A stretch of DNA of 20,226 nucleotides from an uncultured Sphingopyxis sp. Its GTDB lineage: Bacteria > Pseudomonadota > Alphaproteobacteria > Sphingomonadales > Sphingomonadaceae. The position numbers were made by a program, and so were the translations under genes. Position 1 is the first letter of the stretch. Each line of letters begins with the position of its first letter. Positions 1 to 5,872 of the stretch are shown here, piece after piece. Under the pieces are notes generated by a model. The model ran no database searches and had not been told where the DNA came from. It worked only from the letters and a program-made list of their open reading frames with translations. Location: positions 1-20,226 of the forward strand of contig CAKZIN010000078.1 of NCBI GenBank assembly GCA_936933955.1. Direction: 5' to 3'.

Positions 1-182
1 GACCCGCCCCGCGCGAGCGCCGCCCGGCCTACACAGGTAAGGCGTCCCCGCCGAACCGTCGTGAGCCGCCGAGGTCGCGCAACGCTGCCCCTGCGAAGGT
101 CGCCCGCCCGGAACCGCGCATCAACCCCAACAGCCCGTTCGCCGGGCTCTCGACGTTGCTCGGCAAGGGGCGCGACGATTGA
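1..182 (+). CDS. C-terminal end of a helicase-like protein (partial)
   Basis: An open frame enters the window from the left (codons from base 3) and ends at TGA 180-182. The visible 59 residues are a basic, proline- and arginine-rich tail that closes with the short segment NPNSPFAGLSTLLGKGRDD. No catalytic domain is visible. In sphingomonads a large SUV3-like/DEAD-box helicase-related protein with such a disordered basic tail usually lies directly before an S4-domain gene and fdxA, and that neighbourhood is the main reason for the call. The stop overlaps the TTG start of the next gene by 4 bp (TTGA), suggesting cotranscription and translational coupling. The reading frame is clear; the helicase identity is inferred from context. 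Confidence 0.6.
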   Translation, partial: PAPRERRPAYTGKASPPNRREPPRSRNAAPAKVARPEPRINPNSPFAGLSTLLGKGRDD

Positions 183-481
183 GCGAGCCGGCGACGACGA
201 TGCGCATCGACAAGCTGATCTGCTGTCTGCGGCTCACGAAGACGCGCGAACGTGCGCAGGCGCTGATCGAAGCGGGGCAGGTGCGCCTCAACGGTGCGCG
301 GGTGGAGCGTTGCTCGGCACCGGTGGCGGTGGGATCGGTGCTCACCCTCGCGCTTGGCGACCAGGTGCGTGCGCTACGGGTGACGCAGCTTCCCGATCGC
401 CGCGGCCCGGCGAGCGAAGCGCAGGGTTGCTACGCTGATCTCCTCGCCGAGGAGTTGACGCCCGCGCCCCCCACGCCATAG
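179..481 (+). CDS. S4-domain RNA-binding protein (Hsp15-like)
   Basis: A 100-residue protein with an S4 RNA-binding fold across roughly residues 8-67. The hallmark segments RIDKLICCLRLTKTRERAQ and ALIEAGQVRLNGARV are visible, as in Hsp15, which binds stalled 50S subunits carrying nascent peptidyl-tRNA. The rest is a short acidic, proline-rich tail. The chosen start is TTG at 179, which overlaps the upstream stop as TTGA. An in-frame ATG at 200 would give a protein starting directly at MRIDKL and is a real alternative. It probably forms an operon with the upstream helicase-like gene and fdxA, whose start is 49 bp downstream. Binding to RNA is known for the domain; the exact role here is inferred. 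Confidence 0.85.
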   Translation: MSEPATTMRIDKLICCLRLTKTRERAQALIEAGQVRLNGARVERCSAPVAVGSVLTLALGDQVRALRVTQLPDRRGPASEAQGCYADLLAEELTPAPPTP

Positions 482-530
482 CAAGCAGCAACCGGCGCAC
501 CCTTTTTCGCGCCCGCCTTGGAGCCGACCG

Positions 531-869
531 ATGACCTATGTGGTGACCGACGCCTGCATCAAATGCAAATATATGGACTGCGTCGAAGTGTGCCCGGTCG
601 ACTGCTTCTACGAAGGCGAGACGATGCTCGTCATCAACCCGAGCGAGTGCATCGACTGCGGCGTGTGCGAACCCGAATGTCCCGCAGAGGCGATCCTTCC
701 CGACACCGAGAGCGGGCTCGAAAAGTGGCTGGAGGTCAACGCGGCCTATTCGGCGCAATGGCCCAACATCACCATCAAGCGCGACAGCCCGCCCGACGCC
801 GACAGCTTCAAGGGCGTCGAGGGCAAGTTCGAGCAGTATTTTACGCCCGAGCCCGGCCAGGGCGACTGA
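531..869 (+). CDS. fdxA: Ferredoxin FdxA, 7Fe type ([3Fe-4S][4Fe-4S])
   Basis: A 112-residue bacterial-type ferredoxin, a soluble cytoplasmic electron carrier. Cysteines fit the Azotobacter FdI pattern: C9, C17 and C50 for the [3Fe-4S] cluster; C21, C40, C43 and C46 for the [4Fe-4S] cluster; C12 and C25 are extra. C21 is followed by proline and the second group reads CIDCGVCEPECP. The C-terminal half lacks cysteines and matches the long tail typical of FdxA. The start is supported by a GGAG Shine-Dalgarno at 520-523, 7 bp before the ATG. It follows the S4 gene on the same strand. The redox partner cannot be told from the sequence. A 6-bp GC hairpin at 884-903 follows the stop. Confidence 0.96.
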   Translation: MTYVVTDACIKCKYMDCVEVCPVDCFYEGETMLVINPSECIDCGVCEPECPAEAILPDTESGLEKWLEVNAAYSAQWPNITIKRDSPPDADSFKGVEGKFEQYFTPEPGQGD

Positions 870-883
870 GGCGCGGGGAAAGG

Positions 884-903
884 GCGCGGCGCTCACTCCG
901 CGC
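884..903 (+). terminator. Possible weak hairpin after fdxA
   Basis: A perfect 6-bp stem (GCGCGG at 884-889, CCGCGC at 898-903) with an 8-base loop lies 14 bp after the fdxA stop. No run of T follows, so it is at best a weak or Rho-assisted terminator. In DNA this GC-rich, short hairpins also arise by chance. Confidence 0.2.
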
Positions 904-935
904 TAAACCCGTCCCCCGCCCCGCGACACCCCGGA

Positions 936-969
936 GCCCCGGATCAAGTGCGGGGTGACGGTGGCTGGG
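936..969. repeat. Palindromic intergenic repeat, copy 1
   Basis: GCCCCGG, an 8-base centre, then CGGGGTGACG and GTGGCTGGG. The same layout with the same spacing recurs at 2963-2996. An upstream CACCCCG at 927-933 also pairs with CGGGGTG at 951-957, so alternative hairpins are possible. Elements of this form (ccccggatcaag...cggggtgacg) are common between genes in sphingomonads and other alphaproteobacteria. It lies in the 189-bp gap between fdxA and the topoisomerase gene. Confidence 0.65.
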
Positions 970-1058
970 TGGCGGCGCTGACGCTGGCCGGTCGCCGCAA
1001 CATGCACGCCGTCTGAGGACCACGGAACCGCAGCCACCCCCGCCCGGTTACCCCCGGC

Positions 1059-2123
1059 ATGGCGAGCACTCCCGACCTCTTCCCCGGCCCCTGTGTCTAT
1101 GTCGATGACTTTGCGCGCGGTTTTACCCGCAAGAAGCGGGGCGACGCGTTCGTCTACACCACCCACAAGGGCGCGCCGGTGCGGGCGGAAAAGACCATCG
1201 CGCGGCTGAATGCCGTCGGGCTCCCGCCCGCCTACGATGACGCCTGGTACTGCCAGAACCCGCGCGGGCACATTCAGGCGCTCGGGACCGATGCCAAGGG
1301 ACGCCGGCAGTATCGCTACCACCCCGGCTTTCGCTCGGAGGCGGAGGACGCCAAATTCGCCGCGCTGCCCGCCTTTGCCAAGGCGCTGCCAGGCATCCGC
1401 GCGCATGCGGAGCGGGCCTTGTCGCGCCGCGATCTGTCGCGCGAACGCGTGGTGGCGGCGGTGGTGCGACTGCTCGACATCGGCCACGTCCGCGTCGGCA
1501 ACAAACAATATGCGCGCGACAACAAGAGCTTCGGCGCGACGACGCTCAAGACCCGCCACGCGCGAGTCGGGCGCGACACGCTGCGGCTCGATTTCATGGG
1601 CAAGTCCGGCAATCGCCACCAGATCACCATTGGCGACCGACGCCTCGCAAGTCTCGCGCGGCAATGCTCCGACCTGCCGGGGCAGCCGCTGTTCCAATAT
1701 CTCGATGCGGAGGGCGTGCCGCGCCCGGTCGACAGCTCCGACATCAACGCCTGGCTTAAGGAAACCGGCGCGGATTTCACCGCCAAGACGTTCCGCACTT
1801 GGCACGCGAGCGTCATCGCTTACGCTGCGCTTGCCAACAGCGGTGGCACCGCCAAGCTCAGGGACGTGCTGGGGGAGGTCTCGGCCAAGCTGGGCAACAC
1901 CCCGGCTGTTGCAAGAAAGAGCTACGTGCATCCCGCGCTGATCGAGGTGATGACCGGCGCCCGCGAGTGGAATCCTGCGTGGGGTCAGCGGCCGCGGGCC
2001 TCGCGTTATCTCACGCGCGATGAGCGGGGGTTTGTCGCAGTGCTCGACGCGCTGGCAGTGGAAGCCGCCGCTTCGACGGACGAAGGCAGTTCGACTTCCG
2101 TCACCGCTTCGGCTCGGACGTGA
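1059..2123 (+). CDS. DNA topoisomerase IB (bacterial poxvirus-type)
   Basis: A 354-residue type IB topoisomerase, which relaxes supercoils through a 3'-phosphotyrosine intermediate without ATP. The N-terminal domain spans about residues 10-90 and the catalytic domain about 95-310. The active-site set is visible and complete: R145 in GHVRVGN, K182 in GKSGNRH, R246 in TFRTWHAS, N280 in LGNTP (bacterial enzymes use Asn where poxviruses use His), and the nucleophile Y289 in RKSYVHP. Length is normal for the bacterial family. No strong Shine-Dalgarno precedes the ATG. The gene sits alone between fdxA and carD, which are commonly adjacent in relatives, so it may be a later insertion. Such enzymes are accessory in bacteria, and the physiological role is not known from context. 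Confidence 0.95.
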   Translation: MASTPDLFPGPCVYVDDFARGFTRKKRGDAFVYTTHKGAPVRAEKTIARLNAVGLPPAYDDAWYCQNPRGHIQALGTDAKGRRQYRYHPGFRSEAEDAKFAALPAFAKALPGIRAHAERALSRRDLSRERVVAAVVRLLDIGHVRVGNKQYARDNKSFGATTLKTRHARVGRDTLRLDFMGKSGNRHQITIGDRRLASLARQCSDLPGQPLFQYLDAEGVPRPVDSSDINAWLKETGADFTAKTFRTWHASVIAYAALANSGGTAKLRDVLGEVSAKLGNTPAVARKSYVHPALIEVMTGAREWNPAWGQRPRASRYLTRDERGFVAVLDALAVEAAASTDEGSSTSVTASART

Positions 2124-2142
2124 TCCCCACCAGGGCCACCGA

Positions 2143-2172
2143 TTCGCGTTTTGGCGCGAAAGCTGCTATATC
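2143..2172 (+). promoter_or_regulatory. Possible carD promoter region
   Basis: The 243-bp gap before carD holds an inverted repeat, TTCGCG (2143-2148) and CGCGAA (2155-2160). TATATC at 2167-2172 is one of the few AT-rich hexamers nearby. TTCGCG to TATATC is spaced by 18 bp and could form a weak promoter, with a long leader of nearly 190 nt to the carD start. The call rests on pattern only. I saw nothing else convincing in the rest of the gap. Confidence 0.2.
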
Positions 2173-2366
2173 CTGATGCGTAACCGGTCGGTCCCCCGCG
2201 TTTCCCCGGTTTGCGGGCGACCATAAGCGGATGCTGCTGCGCTTTGAACTGACCTCCACTCGTTGAGCTGACCCCATCGTCCGGCCTTCTTTCGCCCGGG
2301 CGGGGCTGGCTGCGTGGCGATCGGTATCCCCTCTGCGCACAGCGTCATGCGACGAAAGGGCGATAC

Positions 2367-2942
2367 ATGACGGCCAAGGCGAATGCCTTTGATGTTGGCG
2401 ATTATGTGGTTTACCCGAAGCACGGCGTCGGGCGCGTGGTCGAACTGCTGGAGCAGGAGATCGCGGGGATGAAGCTGGAGCTGTACGTGCTCCGCTTCGA
2501 AAAAGAGAAAATGACGCTGCGCGTTCCGGTCAACAAGATCGAGAGTGTCGGCATGCGCAAGCTGTCGTCGGACAAGACGATCAAGGAAGCGCTCGAAATC
2601 CTCAAGACCAAGCCCAAGGTGAAGCGCACCATGTGGTCGCGCCGCGCTCAGGAATATGAGGCGAAGATCAATTCGGGCGAAATTTCCGCGATTGCGGAGG
2701 TGACGCGCGATCTGTTCCGGCCCGAAGACCAGCCCGAGCAGAGCTATTCCGAACGGCAGATCTTCGAAGCGGCGTGCAGCCGTTTGGCTCGCGAGGTCGC
2801 GGCGCTCGAGCAGATCGACGAGAAGGCTGCGCAGGCCAAGATCCTCGACATCCTCAAAACGCACGCACCGCAGTATCACCCGCCGACGGGCGCCGCTGCG
2901 GCCGCGGAACCCGCCGAAGCGGAAACCCCCGCGGAGGGCTGA
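2367..2942 (+). CDS. carD: CarD/CdnL-family RNA polymerase-binding transcription regulator
   Basis: A 191-residue protein. Residues about 8-68 form the Tudor-like RNA polymerase beta-subunit interaction domain, beginning FDVGDYVVYPKHGVGRV and followed by VLRFEKEKMTLRVPV. Residues about 75-168 are the helical DNA-binding domain, including the conserved MWSRRAQEYEAKINSG. CarD/CdnL stabilises the open complex at promoters such as rRNA promoters and is an important regulator in alphaproteobacteria. The last 20 residues are a low-complexity Ala/Glu/Pro tail. AAGGG at 2356-2360 provides a Shine-Dalgarno 6 bp before the ATG. The gene has its own leader of about 240 bp and converges on prfC. The family call is firm; the gene name follows general usage. 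Confidence 0.95.
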   Translation: MTAKANAFDVGDYVVYPKHGVGRVVELLEQEIAGMKLELYVLRFEKEKMTLRVPVNKIESVGMRKLSSDKTIKEALEILKTKPKVKRTMWSRRAQEYEAKINSGEISAIAEVTRDLFRPEDQPEQSYSERQIFEAACSRLAREVAALEQIDEKAAQAKILDILKTHAPQYHPPTGAAAAAEPAEAETPAEG

Positions 2943-2958
2943 GCTCTCGCTTGGCTCC

Positions 2959-2987
2959 CGTCGCCCCGGGCGTAGTCCGGGGTGACG
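2959..2987. terminator. Hairpin between convergent carD and prfC
   Basis: An 11-bp stem (one G-T pair) joins CGTCGCCCCGG at 2959-2969 to CCGGGGTGACG at 2977-2987 around a 7-base loop, 16 bp after the carD stop and 42 bp from the prfC stop. Its placement between convergent genes suggests a bidirectional terminator, although no T-tract is present. The same DNA is copy 2 of the intergenic repeat. Confidence 0.45.
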
Positions 2988-2996
2988 TGGGCTGGG
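2963..2996. repeat. Palindromic intergenic repeat, copy 2
   Basis: GCCCCGG, an 8-base centre, CGGGGTGACG, then TGGGCTGGG. It matches copy 1 at 936-969 in both arms and in spacing but not in the central 8 bases. This pattern, conserved arms with a free loop, points to selection on, or copying of, a hairpin. Confidence 0.6.
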
Positions 2997-3029
2997 CCGC
3001 TCAGCGCGATTACGCCGAAGCGCTGGAAG

Positions 3030-4589
3030 CTACCGCTCGCGGGTTGCGGCGAAGGTTAGCTCGGGGTGGCGCTCGGCCTGATAGTTTACGTCCCACACCG
3101 ACTGTGCGAGGAACACCGGGTTCCCGTCGCGATCGCGGGCGAGCTTGTCGCGGTGGAACCCCGCGAACGCATCGAGCGCCGCCTGTGGCCCCGACAGCCA
3201 GCGCGCGGTGTCGAATGGCGCGGGTTCGAGCTTCGCCTCCACCTTATACTCCGCCGCCAGCCGCGCGATCAGCACGTCGAGCTGCAGCTGGCCGACCACG
3301 CCGACGATCATCGTCGCGCCGATCTCTGGTGTGAAGACCTGAATGACGCCCTCTTCGGCGAGGTCGGAGAGCGCCTTCCTCAGCTGCTTCGACTTGGTCG
3401 GATCGACCAGCGCCACGCGGCGCAAAATCTCCGGCGCGAAGTTGGGAAGACCGGTGAAGCGCACCGCATTCTTCTCGCTGAGCGTATCGCCCACCCGCAG
3501 CGCGCCGTGGTTGGGGATGCCGATAATGTCGCCCGGCTCGGCGGTGTCGGCAATCTCTCGGTCCTGCGCGAAGAACAGGATCGGCGAATGCACCGCCACG
3601 GGTTTGCCGAGGCCCGACGGGGTGAGCTTCATGCCGCGTTTGAACTGCCCCGACACGACGCGCATGAAGGCGATGCGGTCGCGGTGCTGCGGGTCCATGT
3701 TCGCCTGAATCTTAAAGACGAAGCCGGTGACCTCCTTGCCGTCCGGGGCGATCGGCGCCGGATCGGCCGGCTGCGCGCGCGGTCCCGGCGCATGTTCGGC
3801 GAGGCCTGCGAGCAGCGGCGCGATGCCGAAGCGCTTCAGCGCCGAACCGAACCATACCGGGGTGAGGTCGCCCGCGCGGTAGGCCTCCGCATCGAACGCG
3901 GGGTATCCCGCGCGCGCCAGCTCCGCCTCCGCCGCCAGCCGCGCCGCGCCTTCGGGGGTGAGCTTGTCGGCCAGACTCGCCGCGTCGGGCGCATCGTGAT
4001 GCGACATGTCCTCGCCGCCGATGCGCGATTCGCCGGCGGGGCGCATCAGCTCCCCGGTGGTGAAGTCGTAGATGCCCTCGAACTCGCCGCCCATGCCCAC
4101 CGGCCAGTTCATCGGGCACACGTCGAGCGCGAGCACGTCGGCGATTTCGTCGAGCAGCGCGAAGGCGTCGCGGCCTTCGCGATCGACCTTGTTGATGAAG
4201 GTCGCGATCGGCACCGACCGCAGGCGGCACACCTCGAACAGCTTGCGCGTCTGGCTCTCGATGCCCTTGGCGGCGTCGATAACCATCACCGCGGAGTCCA
4301 CCGCGGTCAGCGTGCGATAGGTATCCTCGCCGAAATCCTCGTGCCCCGGGGTGTCGAGCAGGTTGAAGACGAGGCCGTCCTTCTCGAACGTCATCACCGA
4401 GCTGGTGACGGAAATGCCGCGCTGCTGTTCGATCGCCATCCAGTCCGACCGCGCCCGCCGCGCCGCCCCGCGCGCCTTGACCTCACCCGCGAGGTGCACC
4501 GCGCCGGCGGAGAGCAGCAGCTGTTCGGTGAGCGTGGTCTTGCCCGCGTCGGGGTGGGCGATGATCGCAAAGGTGCGCCGGTTGAGCAT
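3030..4589 (-). CDS. prfC: Peptide chain release factor 3 (RF3)
   Basis: A 519-residue translational GTPase that recycles RF1/RF2 from the ribosome after termination. The G domain shows the P-loop AHPDAGKTT (residues 11-19), the switch region QQRGISV (55-61), DTPGH (79-83) and NKVD (133-136). Beta-barrel and C-terminal RF3 segments follow, such as KQLRKALSDLAEEGVIQVF. Length is close to the E. coli protein (529). The ATG at 4587-4589 was chosen because the protein then begins MLNRRTFAIIAHPDAGKTT, as in the family; the frame stays open upstream to 4778, but that extension is arginine-rich and not RF3-like. No clear Shine-Dalgarno is visible. It is convergent with carD and divergent from the Fnr-type gene. 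Confidence 0.95.
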   Translation of the reverse strand: MLNRRTFAIIAHPDAGKTTLTEQLLLSAGAVHLAGEVKARGAARRARSDWMAIEQQRGISVTSSVMTFEKDGLVFNLLDTPGHEDFGEDTYRTLTAVDSAVMVIDAAKGIESQTRKLFEVCRLRSVPIATFINKVDREGRDAFALLDEIADVLALDVCPMNWPVGMGGEFEGIYDFTTGELMRPAGESRIGGEDMSHHDAPDAASLADKLTPEGAARLAAEAELARAGYPAFDAEAYRAGDLTPVWFGSALKRFGIAPLLAGLAEHAPGPRAQPADPAPIAPDGKEVTGFVFKIQANMDPQHRDRIAFMRVVSGQFKRGMKLTPSGLGKPVAVHSPILFFAQDREIADTAEPGDIIGIPNHGALRVGDTLSEKNAVRFTGLPNFAPEILRRVALVDPTKSKQLRKALSDLAEEGVIQVFTPEIGATMIVGVVGQLQLDVLIARLAAEYKVEAKLEPAPFDTARWLSGPQAALDAFAGFHRDKLARDRDGNPVFLAQSVWDVNYQAERHPELTFAATRER

Positions 4590-4647
4590 CGCGCGGGCGG
4601 TAGGGGCGCGCGCGTTGGCGATCAAGCAGAGAGGGCGCGCCCTTTCG

Positions 4648-4670
4648 CCCCTCCCCCTTGTGGGGAGGGG
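4648..4670. repeat. Perfect 9-bp inverted repeat in the prfC/fnr gap
   Basis: CCCCTCCCC (4648-4656) and GGGGAGGGG (4662-4670) around a CTTGT loop lie in the 149-bp divergent gap. Hairpins of the form cctcccc-cttgt-ggggagg are common intergenic elements in GC-rich alphaproteobacteria. It lies upstream of both divergent genes, so a terminator role for either is unlikely. Confidence 0.5.
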
Positions 4671-4738
4671 AGAGACGCGCGCCCGCGCTCCTCGTCGCGG
4701 GTTACCGTGGAGCCGCGCCTGCGCTAAAGGCGCCAGCC

Positions 4739-5434
4739 ATGAACGCCTGCGCGCAATGCACCGTCCGCGATCGCGCAATCTGCGCCGCCCTCAATGACGA
4801 GGAGCGCGCGATGCTGTCCGCCATCGGTCACCACCGCAGCATCGCCGCGGGCGAATCGCTGATCTGGGAGGGCGAGAACTCGCTGCGCGTCGCCAATGTG
4901 CTCGAAGGCGTGCTCAAGCTCACCACTGGCACCCGCGACGGGCACGAACAGATCGTCGGGGTGATGTATCCTGCGGATTTCATCGGCCGCCCGTTCGGGT
5001 CGCGCGTGTCGCAAACGGTGACCGCGCTCACCGACGCGCGCGTGTGCACCTTTCCGCGCGCCGAGTTTGACCGCTTCGCGCGCGAGCATCCCGCGCTCGA
5101 ACACCGGCTCTTGCAGACCACGCTGACCGAGCTCGACCGTGCGCGCGAATGGATGGTCATGCTGGGCCGCAAGTCGGCGGAGGCGCGCGTGGCGAGCTTT
5201 ATCCTCGACCTCTCCGACCGGCTCGCGTGCGAGCGGACGGGCACTGCGGAGCGTGGTGACGGAGGCTTTACCCTGCCGTTCGGGCGCCAGCAAATCGCTG
5301 ACATCCTCGGCCTCACCATCGAGACGGTGAGCCGTCAGTTGTCGCGTTTTCGCAGCGAAGGCTGGATCGAACTGCCGGCGCGTCGCGACGTGGTGATTCG
5401 CGACCGCGCGGCGCTCGAAGCTATCGCCGACTAG
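4739..5434 (+). CDS. Fnr-type oxygen-sensing Crp-family regulator (FnrN-like)
   Basis: A 231-residue Crp/Fnr protein. The N-terminus carries C4, C7 and C15 (C-x2-C-x7-C, the spacing of rhizobial FnrN), and C103 in ARVCTFPR is the fourth ligand expected for an oxygen-labile [4Fe-4S] cluster. A cyclic-nucleotide-like beta barrel (about 25-115) and a dimer helix (about 120-145) follow. The winged helix-turn-helix (about 178-215) has E195-T-V-S-R199 in the recognition helix, the Fnr signature for TTGAT half-sites. Two matching boxes lie in this window, before ccoN and hemN, making those genes likely targets. The ATG at 4739 is preceded by AAGG at 4727-4730, inside a 6-bp hairpin (4715-4733). No Fnr box was seen in front of the gene itself. 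Its 3' end overlaps the convergent small gene at 5421 by 14 bp. Confidence 0.93.
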   Translation: MNACAQCTVRDRAICAALNDEERAMLSAIGHHRSIAAGESLIWEGENSLRVANVLEGVLKLTTGTRDGHEQIVGVMYPADFIGRPFGSRVSQTVTALTDARVCTFPRAEFDRFAREHPALEHRLLQTTLTELDRAREWMVMLGRKSAEARVASFILDLSDRLACERTGTAERGDGGFTLPFGRQQIADILGLTIETVSRQLSRFRSEGWIELPARRDVVIRDRAALEAIAD

Positions 5435-5663
5435 GCGCGCGCTTCACCGCGGGCGCATCCTCGCGGCGGCAAGCGTGGCAGGCCTTCGTCTTGGGCATCG
5501 CGTCCCCGTCCATCGGAAGGGGGATCGGGATCGGCAGCGGCGATGCCTCGCCGAGGTCGCCGCAGACGCGCGGCATGAAGCCGTTCGCAGGCGCGCAGGG
5601 CGGAGCTGGCGCGGCGAGCGCGGCGCTGGCGGCGAACATGGCAAGGTAGGGCGCGGGGATCAT
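5421..5663 (-). CDS. Small cysteine-containing putative secreted protein at the end of the cco operon
   Basis: An 80-residue ORF whose ATG (5661-5663) overlaps the ccoS stop as ATGA, the same coupling seen through most of the operon. The N-terminus is hydrophobic and alanine-rich (residues about 3-20) with an Ala-Ala-Pro stretch, like a signal peptide. Four cysteines follow: one right after the hydrophobic stretch, one in FMPRVCGDLG, and a CxxC pair in KACHACRRED near a basic tail. A start two codons upstream (5669) is possible. I do not recognise a characterised family. Position suggests a link to cbb3 oxidase assembly, perhaps metal or thiol handling, but this is inference. It overlaps the convergent regulator gene by 14 bp. 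A chance ORF is not excluded. Confidence 0.6.
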   Translation of the reverse strand: MIPAPYLAMFAASAALAAPAPPCAPANGFMPRVCGDLGEASPLPIPIPLPMDGDAMPKTKACHACRREDAPAVKRAPSRR

Positions 5664-5872
5664 CGCCATGGGCTGCCTTTTTCATGAGCCGTCGCTGACG
5701 TTGGCGCGTCGGCGGGGGGCGGTGGCGCGTCCTCCTCCTCCTCGATCAAGATGCGCATCGCCGCGCCGTCGAGGTCCTCGAACTGGTGGCTGCGCATCGA
5801 CCAGAAAAAGGCGCCGAGCCCCAGCAGCCCGAGCCCGATGGCGACGGGGATGAGGAGCGCGAGGCTGGTCAC
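5660..5872 (-). CDS. ccoS: cbb3 oxidase maturation protein CcoS
   Basis: A 70-residue protein with one N-terminal membrane helix (about residues 3-25) followed by the family motif FFWSMRSHQFEDLDGAAMRIL. The tail is acidic then proline-rich (EEEEDAPPPP). CcoS is needed to load haem and copper cofactors into cbb3 oxidase. The start is GTG at 5872, overlapping the ccoI stop as GTGA. It is followed by the small cysteine protein. Confidence 0.93.
   Translation of the reverse strand: MTSLALLIPVAIGLGLLGLGAFFWSMRSHQFEDLDGAAMRILIEEEEDAPPPPADAPTSATAHEKGSPWR

Noticed and set aside
342..896. A 184-codon minus-strand ORF across the S4 gene and fdxA
   Set aside because: It is antisense to the cysteine-motif-containing ferredoxin; the product resembles a low-complexity shadow.
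3066..4727. A 553-codon plus-strand ORF opposite prfC
   Set aside because: It is a GC-driven antisense shadow of a clear RF3 gene; composition is arginine-rich with no motifs.
4590..4778. N-terminal extension of prfC up to 4778
   Set aside because: The extra 63 residues are arginine-rich, cross the intergenic hairpin and overlap the divergent regulator; RF3 proteins start near the P-loop.
5431..5685. An 84-codon minus-strand ORF overlapping the small cysteine protein
   Set aside because: It is in another frame, is arginine-rich, and lacks the stop/start coupling to ccoS that the 5421-5663 frame has.
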